Assembly: GCA_964059195.1 (NCBI GenBank)
Contig: CAXKWD010000006.1
Location: 15,058,530 to 15,122,529 of the forward strand
Reading direction: 5' to 3'
Origin: Ectobius pallidus
Lineage: Eukaryota; Arthropoda; Insecta; Blattodea; Ectobiidae
Length of the DNA: 64,000 nucleotides
Under the pieces are notes generated by a model that was given only the letters and a program-made list of their open reading frames with translations, was not told the DNA's origin and made no database searches. Of the stretch, positions 19,288 through 29,251 are shown piece after piece; the first letter of the stretch is position 1; each line of letters begins with the position of its first letter. A program made the position numbers and the translations under genes.

Positions 19288-20345
19288 AGGACACATTGCG
19301 CAAACTCTATTACGATCCCGAAGCAGCTACGGGATTTTCCACTGTTAGTAAACTTTCACAAGCTTCTAGCATTACAGATAAAAATATCGAGGAATGGTTA
19401 ATTGAGCAAGATGTTTACTCCTTACACAAACCCATCAGGAGAAAGTTTCCAAGGAATCCGTATTCTGTAAATAATCTTTATGACGTGTTCGAACTCGATT
19501 TAGTCGATGTACAAAGCATCGCTAAACATAACGACAACGCAAGATATTTACTTGTTGTTATTGATGTATTTTCAAAATACGTATGGGTTGTACCTTTAAA
19601 ATCTAAAAATGGTAATGATGTGACAAATGGATTCAAAAAGGTATTGGAGAAGTCTGATAGGAATCCTGTCGCTGTACGTACAGATAGAGGTAAATAATTT
19701 CTAAACAAATCTTTTCAGGACTTGTTAAAACAAGAGAAAATCGAGTTTCAAGTGTGTAGGAATCCCGATGTTAAATGTTCGATAGTGGAAAGGTTTAACA
19801 GGACTCTAAAAACTAAAATGTACAAATATTTTACTTTCAAGAACAGTTACAAGTATCTTGATGTGCTGGATAAGTTTGTGAAAGGTTATAACGATAGCGT
19901 ACACAGTACAACAGGAATGGCCCCTAATATGGTTAGCGATAAAGATGTTTTGAAAATATGGAAGCGTATGACAAGGAAACATAGTCGTGTGAAACCGAGA
20001 GCTGTAAAGTTTTCAATAGGGCAGACGGTAAGAATAGGTAGAGAGAAAATGAAATTCGCTAAAGGTTTCGAGCAAAACTATTCTACAGAAATATTCAGAA
20101 TCGTTAAGGTTATTAAACATTCTCCTCAACCTGTATACGAACTAGAAGATCTCAAGGGCAGTCCTATTTTCGGACAGTTTTACAGTTATGACCTCACACC
20201 AGTAACTATAGGGAAAGACACTGTTTACAAGATAGATAAAATTCTACGCAGTCGTAAAGTAAGGGGTAGTACCGAACATCTCGTTCGCTGGAGAGGTTAC
20301 GGTCCCGAGTTTGATTCTTGGGTTAAAGCTAAGGATTTAGTGTAA
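19284..20345 (+). pseudogene. Retroviral-type integrase with chromodomain, in-frame TAA
   Basis: The 353-codon frame contains an rve core: FELDLVD (first Asp), VRTDRGK (second Asp) and CSIVERFNRTLK (Glu), followed by an SH3-like region (FSIGQTVRIGREK) and a C-terminal chromodomain (YKIDKILRSRK, LVRWRGYGPEFDSW, about residues 313-354). It would insert element DNA, and the chromodomain may steer it to histone marks. Codon 138 is TAA (19695-19697), four codons after the second catalytic Asp and where Glu is usual, so GAA to TAA is the likely change. The frame is otherwise clean to the stop at 20343. The start overlaps the previous stop (ATGA) and the end overlaps the next start (TAATG). Confidence 0.9.
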
Positions 20346-20833
20346 TGGAAGAGGAATTTCACATTACTCTACTGAGCGATGCATCATACAAATCATTTCC
20401 TAGTAACACTCTTGCTAGTTTTCAAGTACAGTTGGCACAGAGCATAAAGCTGGAGAGGAATCAGTGGGATGTAGGTTTGTGCGAAATTAGTTACTCTCAA
20501 GGGACTGTATCGGAACCTACGAAAACCGATCAAACAACACCTACGAAAACAAATACAGGCACGAAAGAACTTGTTTTTATATATTGTAATATAATACAAT
20601 CACAACTTGTAGGAGATGCGTACGTGAAATGTCTTAGAATCATTCAGTTTCCTTTAACTACAGCAACTCATGTCTTTCCTACAGTTTATTATGTTCTTGT
20701 CGAATCATCCGAATTTCAGGTGATAAGTATAGAACTGACAAGAAAACTAGGAGGATTGGCAAACATAACGGCAAGCACTAAACCAACTATGCTTGTTTTA
20801 CATTTTAAAAAGAGACGGCAGATGGTTTTATGA
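20345..20833 (+). CDS. Putative minor capsid (penton-like) protein, shortened
   Basis: 162 residues. The opening EEFHITLLSDASYKSF, then QWDVGLCEISYS matches the start of the minor capsid candidate found next to Polinton MCP genes, and the end VFIYCNIIQSQLVGD and YYVLVESSEFQVISI matches its C-terminal half. In my recollection the family is roughly twice this length, so the middle seems to be missing: the two parts are joined by a Thr/Lys-rich linker (about residues 55-77). It may be an internally deleted, non-functional copy or a minimal form. The single-jelly-roll assignment rests on family resemblance. Confidence 0.6.
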   Translation: MEEEFHITLLSDASYKSFPSNTLASFQVQLAQSIKLERNQWDVGLCEISYSQGTVSEPTKTDQTTPTKTNTGTKELVFIYCNIIQSQLVGDAYVKCLRIIQFPLTTATHVFPTVYYVLVESSEFQVISIELTRKLGGLANITASTKPTMLVLHFKKRRQMVL

Positions 20834-20844
20834 ATTAGTTTGCG

Positions 20845-21222
20845 ATGGATCACCTTACAGCATACTACGTGAATCAGTCGGGAGGGCGTCTAGCCAATTT
20901 GGGTCCTTTCTACAGCGGCAGCCCCTATGTTCAACAAGGTGGCGGAATAGGAAGTTTCTTGGGCGGTTTATTTAGAATGATAAAACCAATTCTCTTTTCG
21001 GGTGCTAAAGCAGTAGGTCGTGAAACTCTTTCAGCAGGAGCAAATATTTTAACAGATATAGCTAGTAAAAAGGAGGGTGAAAAGGTAAAAGACATTATTG
21101 CTAACAGAGTAAACGAATCAACTCAAAAACTCGTGAATAAAATGAAAGGTAAGGGTAGAAAGAGAAAAAGGGCAACTCCAAAGATGCGTGATATATTTAG
21201 TGATGTAAAGAGGAGAAAGTAG
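20845..21222 (+). CDS. Gly-rich, basic particle protein (pVI-like position)
   Basis: 125 residues from ATG 20845. An N-terminal Gly-rich segment (NQSGGRLANLG, VQQGGGIGSFLGGLF) is followed by an amphipathic or hydrophobic RMIKPILFSGAKAVG and a very basic end (KGKGRKRKRATPKMRD). I recognise this layout from arthropod Polintons: a Gly-rich head, an RMxxPLL helix and a nuclear-localisation-like tail just before the MCP. By position and composition it could be a membrane-lytic or DNA-binding capsid cement protein, as adenovirus pVI is. That is inference. Confidence 0.65.
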   Translation: MDHLTAYYVNQSGGRLANLGPFYSGSPYVQQGGGIGSFLGGLFRMIKPILFSGAKAVGRETLSAGANILTDIASKKEGEKVKDIIANRVNESTQKLVNKMKGKGRKRKRATPKMRDIFSDVKRRK

Positions 21223-21236
21223 TCAGTCGAGTAAAG

Positions 21237-22559
21237 ATGTTTGCCGTGACAAAGTCAGAGTTTGACCTTTTCGAGAAGAGCCCTATTCAGACATCGGTGG
21301 TGGGAAATGTTACTACATTATGTAAATCTATTACTCCCGTGGAACAGAGCGTTCTAGAATTCGCAGTTGCTGCTGACAGCGAACATTATACAGATTTAAA
21401 TGTACAACTCATGGTGCAGGGAAAAATCGTTAAAGGCGACGGGTCGGATATAGGCGAAGGCGATAAGGTTACAGGAGTAAACAACTTGCTTCATTCACTT
21501 TTCAGTCATCTAAGCGTTTCCTTGAACGGGACATCAATCACCCCTTCGGAGAATTCGTACAATTACAGGTCTTACCTCGAAACATTGTTTGCGTACGGTG
21601 GGGATGCATCTAAAACTCATCTCACAAACGCATTTTGGTATGCTGATAAAGCTATCGAAGGTTTGACAGAACCTAAAGAACTGGCGGAATTAAACGGAAC
21701 GTTAGGACCTAACGTTAAGAATGACGGTTGGACCGAAAGATACAACAAGTCTAAGAATTCTAAAGTATTAGTCATGATAGGTAAACTACATGGCGATATT
21801 TTTAATCTGTCAAAACTTTTACTGCCTGGAGTAAACATGCATATAAGACTTACGAAAGCAAAGAGAGAGTTTTATCTCTTGGGTGTAAAGAACGATTCAA
21901 AAGTCTTCTTTAAATTTCTCGATGCAGGTCTGTACGTGAGGAAAATTAAAGCTTCGCCAAGCATTCTACTAGCACACATCAAAACTCTAGAGAAAGGTCA
22001 TAATGCTCACTATCCTATCACAAGAGTGGATTTGAAAACATTTACGTTTAGTTCAGGAGCAAGCTCCATTTCTATAGATAATGCATACATTGGTACTCTA
22101 CCTAAACGACTTCTCTTCTCCATGGTGAAAAATTCTTCTTTCTCCGGCACAGTGGAGTCCAATCCCTACGAGTTTCGACATTTTGCTTTGAGTTCTTTTG
22201 CTTTGTACGTTAATGGACAACAGATTCCATCAGAAGGATTACACATTTCCACAGATCATGAAAAGACTACTACTCTAGCTTACGATACACTTTTTAAAGG
22301 TTCGGGGATCCATCATAGCAATAGCGGGATGGTAATCACTCACGATATGTATATAAATGGGTATTTTACACTGATGTTTGATCTTACGCCTGATGTTTCG
22401 GCTTCGTATGGTCATAGAAGTTTGCCCTCTAGTGGGAACATTAGAATAGAAGCAAAGTTCGATAAGGCTTTAGAACAAGCCATCACTTGTATTCTTTATT
22501 CCGAATACGATAATTGCATAGAAATCACCAAAGATAGACGAGTGATTACAGATTTTTAG
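21237..22559 (+). CDS. Major capsid protein, double jelly-roll
   Basis: 440 residues from ATG 21237, complete and without stops. Recognisable landmarks are SYNYRSYLETLFAYG in the first roll, RLLFSMVKN, the NPYEF segment, and MYINGYFTLMFDLTPDVSA, with the end IRIEAKFDKALEQAI then YSEYDNCIEITKDRRV. This is the pattern of Polinton MCPs, which are related to adenovirus hexon and virophage MCPs and build an icosahedral shell from trimers. It sits between the pVI-like gene and the protease, as in other Polintons. The gene appears intact. Confidence 0.9.
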   Translation: MFAVTKSEFDLFEKSPIQTSVVGNVTTLCKSITPVEQSVLEFAVAADSEHYTDLNVQLMVQGKIVKGDGSDIGEGDKVTGVNNLLHSLFSHLSVSLNGTSITPSENSYNYRSYLETLFAYGGDASKTHLTNAFWYADKAIEGLTEPKELAELNGTLGPNVKNDGWTERYNKSKNSKVLVMIGKLHGDIFNLSKLLLPGVNMHIRLTKAKREFYLLGVKNDSKVFFKFLDAGLYVRKIKASPSILLAHIKTLEKGHNAHYPITRVDLKTFTFSSGASSISIDNAYIGTLPKRLLFSMVKNSSFSGTVESNPYEFRHFALSSFALYVNGQQIPSEGLHISTDHEKTTTLAYDTLFKGSGIHHSNSGMVITHDMYINGYFTLMFDLTPDVSASYGHRSLPSSGNIRIEAKFDKALEQAITCILYSEYDNCIEITKDRRVITDF

Positions 22560-22563
22560 AATA

Positions 22564-23148
22564 ATGAATAGTAACCAAATAGAACATGCATTACGTCATG
22601 TTCAAACATTCGCAGGGGTCTACCCTAGCGATATGCTACCACAATTTGTAACGCATAAACCTAAGATTTATATAATTAACTTTGATCCTCATTCTTCACC
22701 TGGTTCTCATTGGGTTGCCGTGTTTTTTAAAAATCATAATTTTGCCTACTACTTTGATTCTTTCGGCCTACCACCCATCATTCCTGGGATAACAATATTT
22801 ATAACTCAAAACTCTATTCAATGGCATTTCAATACTCAAACACTCCAAGGACTGACAACAGCTGTATGCGGGCAATATGCTTGCCTCTTCGCCTACTTCA
22901 TGAATAATGGTTGGAGTATGCAAGAGTTTCTGAACCTGTTTACGACATCTCCAGATAAAGATGTTCTACAGATATTCTACAACGTCCTTGGATCTCTGTG
23001 TGGAACGAGGAGCGGAGGAGGCCAGAGATGTTTTCCAAGACATGCGCGTTGTAAGTATTTCGCAATGGGATTTATTTTTAAATTAGAAAGTAGTTACATG
23101 TATGTTAAAACCTTTACTTTTTTGTTTCAGAACGAATCATCGGACTAG
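22564..23148 (+). CDS. Adenain/Ulp1-type cysteine protease
   Basis: The frame starts at ATG 22564, 4 bp after the MCP stop. Catalytic positions are visible: H49 (GSHWVAVFF), D65 (YYFDSFG), Q95 and C102 (VCGQYACLF); the Q-to-C spacing of seven matches adenovirus protease. It would mature the capsid precursors. A strong splice donor (GTAAGT, about 23051) and acceptor (TTTGTTTCAG, about 23130) lie in the C-terminal part. If spliced, a TAA forms at the junction and the protein ends after about 162 residues; unspliced, it runs to 23148 with a hydrophobic tail that looks like intron sequence. I favour the spliced form. Confidence 0.85.
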   Translation: MNSNQIEHALRHVQTFAGVYPSDMLPQFVTHKPKIYIINFDPHSSPGSHWVAVFFKNHNFAYYFDSFGLPPIIPGITIFITQNSIQWHFNTQTLQGLTTAVCGQYACLFAYFMNNGWSMQEFLNLFTTSPDKDVLQIFYNVLGSLCGTRSGGGQRCFPRHARCKYFAMGFIFKLESSYMYVKTFTFLFQNESSD

Positions 23149-23193
23149 CTCAGTTTCGCTGCAGTGTCTGGAACGAGAGGTCCTCCTATCGTG

Positions 23194-23956
23194 ATGTCTT
23201 CATCATCAGAGACTACTACTACTACCAAGAGCAAAACCAGCAAATGTAAAAAGGTATGTATATTCATTACTCATATGATTGTATTGTATTGTATTGTTTG
23301 TTTTGTTTTCAGGTTTCATCATTAGGCCCTGTATAAAAAAAATTAGATTTCTTACGGGTATTGTTTATGTGTTTCCGGTTTCGTCATCAGGATCTGTAAA
23401 GAAACAGAAGAAGATGATGATCGACAAGGTTGTGAAGGAAGCTGTGTCGGCAACACTCCCAAGAGTTGCTCCTACAGTGCTAGCCCGCAGAACCTACTTC
23501 CTCAACGCTCGAAAGGACCGATACATCAGTTTTGGATTCTACTCCATTATGAATTATATCGGCTGTGCAGAGGTTGGAAATTCTAGCGGTGCTTGCCTTA
23601 TCTTCTCACCGTACCTCCTGTCTTCGTTTTTGATACATTTACCTAAACTCTGTGAAAATATAGCATATTCTAAACCATACCTATTTAAAGAAGTTTCTTT
23701 CAAAGTAGAGACATGCAAAAACCTGAAAGACTGCGTGATACGTTACGATAGTGCACGCATTCTGTTGCGTAATGAGGACATTACCTATCTAGTTATGAAC
23801 TCTAATATCATAAACGACATTATGAATAAATATATTCTCCTCCAGAGTGAAGTGTATAATTATATAAACAAGCAAAGCGTTCCTACGAGTTTGGAAACAT
23901 TATCATTGATGGACATGGTAACAGATGAAATAAATCATCCTGCTCTGCTATTGTAA
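23194..23956 (+). CDS. Unrecognised spliced Polinton gene
   Basis: A Ser/Thr/Lys-rich first exon (ATG 23194 to the donor AAG|GTATGT at 23253, 20 codons) is followed by an exon whose frame is open to 23956. The second part begins with KKQKKMMIDKVVKEAVSATL, then an ARKDRYISFGFYSIMNYIG segment and a helical C-terminal region. I do not recognise the family. The acceptor is ambiguous: the in-phase site reads CCG instead of CAG (about 23377), while an upstream near-copy that keeps CAG (23312) leads to a stop within eight codons. A duplicated acceptor region seems to have decayed. The gene is on the same strand as the capsid block. Confidence 0.5.
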
Positions 23957-24348
23957 AACCGTTTGTGCGTACATGTTATTTCATGGGAGCGTGACAACCT
24001 TATTGATAATAATAACAATAATAATAATAATAATAAGGTTGTGACGTTCTGAAATGGTTAACCTTGACCGTTTTCCTATTCCTTACATAGTCATTTCACT
24101 TAGGTGATAGTACTACTAACACTAACACTCATCATGATGCAGAAGAAGATTGTTGCCGCAGCGGAGACGGAGAAGAAAATGTTATGTAAGTATATTTTTG
24201 TTTATTTATTATTATAAAAAGGGAAACTCGAACATGGGCTTAGTAATTCTGTACCGCAGGGTCCTTGCTGCAGTAACTATTTCCAACGTGTTGTTTAGGT
24301 CCTATTTGCATAAGGGGCTGACTAAATGATAGAGGGCGTATCTCGGGT
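23957..24348. other. Polinton right arm between the last gene and the TIR
   Basis: It holds an 11-bp inverted repeat (ACAACCTTATT/AATAAGGTTGT) around an (AAT)n run at 23991-24045, and a short ATG frame (24134-24217, 27 codons, MMQKKIVAAAETEKK) that meets a donor-like GTAAGTAT. The latter could be a first exon, but no partner exon is seen. Confidence 0.4.
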
Positions 24349-25289
24349 TGTTAGGTCCTATTTGCATAACACAATTCTGTGCATTTTTCTTCCTGAGGGT
24401 TGACTAAATGTTGGAGGGCGTAATTACAGGGGGACGCTACGAATAGTGTACAAATGTGCGTATCTTCCTTGTACAATGACAACTCTTTGGTCCTAAGGGC
24501 CGTAATTATATGGGTCCTTATGACGAAAGAGTATCGTATTATCTAAGAGGAGTGTTTAACGAATACCATGACGACGACTCCTTGGTCCTAAAGGCACATC
24601 GCTTTTGCATTCAGCTCCCCCACTCTAGCAGTACCGCTCGCGGATTGCGCAGCACCTTTATTACGATTGGGGCTTAACTACATGTCCAGGAGCATATATC
24701 ATACCATAGGCACATCGCGCGCTTTCAAACGACACCCATGACATTAGGGCACAACTCAGGCGTCGCTTTTGCATTCCGCTCCCGGATCAAAGGGCGTTAC
24801 TCAAAGAGTTTTTTTAGATAGGGGCTTAACTACATGTCCTGGAGACATGGGAACACCATAGGGGGAACAGGCGCATCGCACGCTTTCAAACAATACCCAT
24901 AACGTCATGTTCCAAAGGGCACAACTCAGGCGTCGGGGTGGCGTCGACTTGGATCGCTTTTGCATTCAGCTCCTTAGTACACTCTTGCAGTATCCTGATT
25001 GCGCAACTATTACGATTAGGGCTTAACTACACGTCCTGGAGATATGCGACCACCATAGGACAAAAGGGCACATCGCACGCTTTCATAAGACACCCATGAC
25101 GTCATTTGCCAAAAGGGCAAAACTAGGGCGTCGGGGGGCGGCGTCGGAGACGTCGGAACACCATAGGACGAAAGGGCACAACGCGCGCTTTCATATGACA
25201 CCCATGACGTCATGGCGTCGCCGGTACAAAGGGCAGCGTCGGGGGTGGCGTCGGAATCCGCCATTTTACTTTATCCGCCCTCACATACT
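24349..25289 (-). repeat. Polinton right terminal inverted repeat
   Basis: Reverse complement of the left TIR with scattered differences. Just inside it, at about 24292-24348, a second partial copy of the inner-edge unit (TAGGTCCTATTTGCATAA and TGACTAAATGATAGAGGGCG) is present, absent from the left side, so the repeat has grown or been trimmed asymmetrically. Confidence 0.9.
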
Positions 25290-25290
25290 A

Positions 25291-25359
25291 CTTTGCCTAA
25301 TGATGCCTTAATTTTCTCTTCAATTGCTGCACCTAGCTGGTTTTTGAGGAAATCTACAA
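25291..25359 (-). pseudogene. LINE A ORF1 fragment beyond the Polinton
   Basis: The minus strand is open with VDFLKNQLGAAIEEKIKASL and reaches GGC AAA G at the Polinton edge. That phase joins exactly to the ORF1 frame at 8601 and below. Upstream it is cut off by a poly(T) tract. Confidence 0.65.
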
Positions 25360-25560
25360 TTTTTTTTTTTTTTTTTTTTAACAAGACAAAACAATTTTAT
25401 TAAGTTTAAGTTTATTATTACAAATTAAAAAATACAAATTGATACAAAATTATTACAAATACAAATAATATACACACAATTTGTACAATTTGAAAAGAGT
25501 ATTATTTGCCCCGCATGAGCATAGCTCGTGTTCGGGGTCAGTTCAGTCATACTAAAATAA
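25360..25560 (-). mobile_element. Poly(A)-tailed retroelement 3' end
   Basis: A 20-bp poly(T) (25360-25379) next to TTTTATTAAG gives, on the minus strand, an AATAAA signal followed by a poly(A) tail inserted into LINE A ORF1. The body contains a short inverted pair (GCATGAGCATAGCTCGTG). The 5' limit and family are not resolved. Confidence 0.5.
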
Positions 25561-28500
25561 TATTTTTAAAATTATATAAAAAAACATACATATTATAGTT
25601 TTAGGTAAAAAATAAGAATAAAAATAAATAAGATTGCTTATATGAAATAAATGCATGAACAAAGATACGAAAAAATAAATTACAGTAACATAACAGAGTT
25701 ACCAACAAATACCCATTGTTAAAAATAAAAAATTTACAGTTGAGAATGATTAACATAAAAAAGTGGTAAAAGTACAATTACAAGTTAGATTTAATCAAAT
25801 CGAGTACTCTTTCAATGTAATGGCCTCGGCCTAGATGCGGGCATGTAGCCAGTGAAATGTATTATGGAAACAAGACCAACTTCAATGGGAACCTTTTGCG
25901 TGCAGTTAAAAATTTGTCCACCAGAGCGCAGCAGGGTCTGAGGAGGTCCTGCCATCTCGTTCTGCCATATACTTATGCGTATCAATAGATGTGAATAATG
26001 TTGGCTTTCCTATAAAAACTGGCGATTAATAACGTTTAAGTTATATTCTGCCTAGGAGAGTGTGAGATCGCCAGAAAAAGTATTGATTTGCTAAAAGAAT
26101 TAAATAATTAATGTCTGTCTGAAGTAATAATTGGTTGTAATTATTAAGTCGAAAAGAACCCATGGGGTGTGTCAGCAAAAACAGGAACAATAATTATTTT
26201 GCAGTGGCAGAGACATGTGTAGCTTAGTGACAAATAGTTCAAAATATTAAAATTATTCCTGTATATCGCGCGATGACATTTGTATTCGTTAAATGGTGAA
26301 GAAATATTTCAAATTTTATGAAACATTTAAAACTTGTTGTACAGTACTTCACAAAGAAAACATCCCATCTCCTTTAGATTTATAACCATAGTCGTAAATA
26401 TGTTTAAAAAATTCTTTATACTGTAACTGTAAGTCATTTTTAAAAAGTAATTTAGGTTCATGGTTGTTTGCTTTCACAATATTCTGTATATATTTCAGCT
26501 TTCGGTTATGGATTTACTGTGTGGTAAACAGATGCTAATATTTGATTAATATAACACAGTAGTTATAGAAAGTAAAGAACTTGGATACAAATGTGTAAAT
26601 ATTTTATTCCTATTATCATTAATATTTTATAAATAAATTTAGGTTACGTTTGCTTGCTTCTAAATAATATCCTTTAAAGGCTTACGAATAAGACATGCTC
26701 CAGAATTATAGCTGTCATTAAGTTTTTGTGTGGAAAACAAATAAAAATAAAAGTATTTGAATAGTGTATCATATTAGTAATAGAATGTTCTTTTCATGAA
26801 GTCAACGTAATTTGAAAGAAGCTGGAATGTCAAAATAAGGTAATAAGGAAATGATTTTCTTGTGATTATTACTATAGGCCTAAATGCGTAATATTTTTAA
26901 CGTCAACGCCCATCCATAATATAGGTTCATACTTTTTGTTTTAGAATTAAGTTATATTGCATAAGTTTCAGAATTATGGCTCGCAGGGAATTGTTATTCA
27001 TTGTACTGGGTTCTCATATGCTAATAATTCAAAATACTATGTTCTCTTCGATTCGAGTTAAAATATCTACGTGCATCGGTAATTCCAGTTCTAATATAGT
27101 GTTTTAATATCATTAATGTGCATTATAAAAGTGAGTTGTATATAATAACAGTGTAGTTGATTTATTTATCTTTTTATTTTTTGTATTCAGAGGGAAAAAA
27201 TAGCCAGTGCCAATTGCTAGTATAGAAAGGAAAAATATGCTTTGACGTCTTCTTTAATATATATATATATATATTTTTTTTAATCTTCAATTTACAAGAA
27301 CAACCAATGTCTGTAAGAATAATTCAGTTTTGAAATTGTTTCAATTTTACGATTTGTTTTAATGTTTGCAATGAAAAAACTTACGAATTTAATCAAAATA
27401 TTAATAATTTTACTATACAAATTATAAAAAATGTGAAACAGAAATATGTGAATTTTTGTTATGAAGTTGATAAATTAAGTAAGTTGTATTTATCAAATAC
27501 TGTCCATAGAAGTAATTTTGTATCATAGTTTGAAAGATATTTGAAACATGGCCTTCTGTTGTAGATAATGAGAATACTACTTCTTGTTAAGTTTTATTCT
27601 TTGTAAAAATGATTAAGATAGTGAGTCAATTCTGAGGATTTGAAAGTGTTGAGCGAGGAGATTTGAAGGAAATCATAGACTATTAACTATTAGCATCCGT
27701 TTAATCTTCCTTATATTTTATAACCATATATTTCGTAAAGCATATGTGTACACCTCTGTTTTACACAGATGATCGCCACAACATGTTTTCTGGCATTCTG
27801 ATTGATGTTTAAATAGTCTGGTCCATTATGTTCAATGGACAGCAGACGACATGCTTGGACCTCTTTTGACCCTGCTGCCACCTATCGGGAGTCGCTGACA
27901 GAAAGGTTCCCATACTCAGACCGGAAGGTGAAAAGAAAATGGCGGCCGGCGTTGGCCATATGCTAGATACCAAAACAATAGAGCTGAATACGAAATGTTG
28001 ACTACATAGACGTATTGCAACGAGACGTACCTCAACACCAATTCAAAAATAATTTTAATATGCGTCTTATCACTTCTGTTTATCATAACAACAAGGATTT
28101 CATTTAATTTCGCGAAACTATTGCCTAATACAACATTATCAGCTGATATGTCACACCATAATAAGAAAATAATATTTTGCAAGTATTAAGATACTTAATT
28201 TCCAGAAAAACTAAACTTAAATAATATCACCACAATAGAACATTACATAATGATAATAATTGCACTGGCAATATTGAAGCCCATAAACTGAACTAGTGTT
28301 GACTAAACATTTACCAAGACTACATTGAATAGGCTTACATAGTATCTACATGGGCTATATCAGATGAGCTATTAAAGGAATCACAATAAAAAATAAGGCA
28401 AATAAATAAATAAAGTAAATAATTCAACGTACCTGAGAGCAGACAGTTATTTGCTGGACAGCTTCAACTCCTTACACTTTGTCACCTTCTCACCAACATT

Positions 28501-28889
28501 AACAGCACTCGACTGTGTCTTTTTAGTTTTTTTGCAATGTCTTTGGACATGTTTTTCTCATTCAACACATTTGTGTAATTGTTTATAAAAATATTGGCTA
28601 GAACTTTCACACGTTTCTTAACCACAGCAATCAACGAAGTACCACACTTGCACACCTCATTCACGTTTTCAACATTACTTCAATTCCCAAAGATACCAAT
28701 GCAGCCTTCTGATTTTCTAATTGTAGAAATGCAGGTTCATAATTACTGCTAATAAGCACTTGGAAAAGCCTATATACATCACAGCATATAGATATCAAGT
28801 AGTTTAGTTTATTTCATCCTCTGAATCATTACAAAATGATATGGGACACAATTTTATGGAGTTATACAATAAGTACTGTTGAAGTGGAC
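25561..28889. other. AT-rich stretch without a recognisable gene
   Basis: No domain is found. Two imperfect inverted copies of a segment containing GGGAACCTTT and CAGCAGGGTC lie near 25875-25960 and, reversed, 27845-27920. A TA microsatellite lies at 27257-27275. A possible minus-strand exon near 28430-28680 ends at the donor-like CAG|GTACG. It has only 60 codons and no recognised product. Confidence 0.4.
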
Positions 28890-29251
28890 AACAAAATACA
28901 ATACAATACAATGCAAATTAATAAAACATAGATGATTACAATACAATACAATACAAATGAATAAAACATGGATGATTACAATAAAAAACAAATGAATAAA
29001 ACATTGATGATTACAATGAAAATTATTAATTACTACAGGATTTAGCTTGTTTACATTAACTGATGATTATGGTCGAGACTATGAATAGAGTTGTTTTGGT
29101 TAAAATGTTGAGTCTAAGTAATCTTTAATACTAAGGAACTTGCCATTCAGGAGTATATCTTTTAGTTTTCCCTTGAAAGTTTTGATGTTGGATTTTGTTA
29201 TTTCTGGTGGCAGTTTATTGGACATGAGAATTCCTGTGGGAGATCCATATA
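28890..29251 (-). mobile_element. Extra copy of the LINE B 3' end
   Basis: Nearly identical to 30596-30954 (for example ATTGGACATG against ATTGTACATG). It starts at the ATTGT-repeat tail and ends abruptly at GTGGGAGAT, where the mariner begins. Confidence 0.85.

Larger units (their letters stand above)
8613..25289 (+). mobile_element. Maverick/Polinton virus-like transposon (16.7 kb)
   Basis: A complete Polinton gene set (PolB, integrase, packaging ATPase, adenain-type protease, major and minor capsid candidates) lies between long terminal inverted repeats. The ends read AG...CT as usual for Polintons. The size falls in the usual 15-20 kb range. The block is compact, with stop/start overlaps between genes, unlike the flanking DNA. 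Its breaks are an in-frame TAG in the ATPase, an in-frame TAA in the integrase, and a doubtful start in one left-arm gene. The expected 6-bp target duplication is not visible; instead 9-bp repeats sit 0-2 bases outside the ends. Confidence 0.95.

Noticed and set aside
17716..20345. Reassigned stop codons (alternative genetic code) to explain TAG and TAA in the Polinton
   Set aside because: Other genes here end at TAG, TAA and TGA as usual, and an insect nuclear element uses the standard code.
27900..27960. Host gene promoter (AAAATGGCGGCCGGCG)
   Set aside because: No adjacent first exon or coding start could be supported.
28482..28664. 60-codon minus-strand frame as a gene
   Set aside because: Non-homologous, short, and only a donor-like site nearby.
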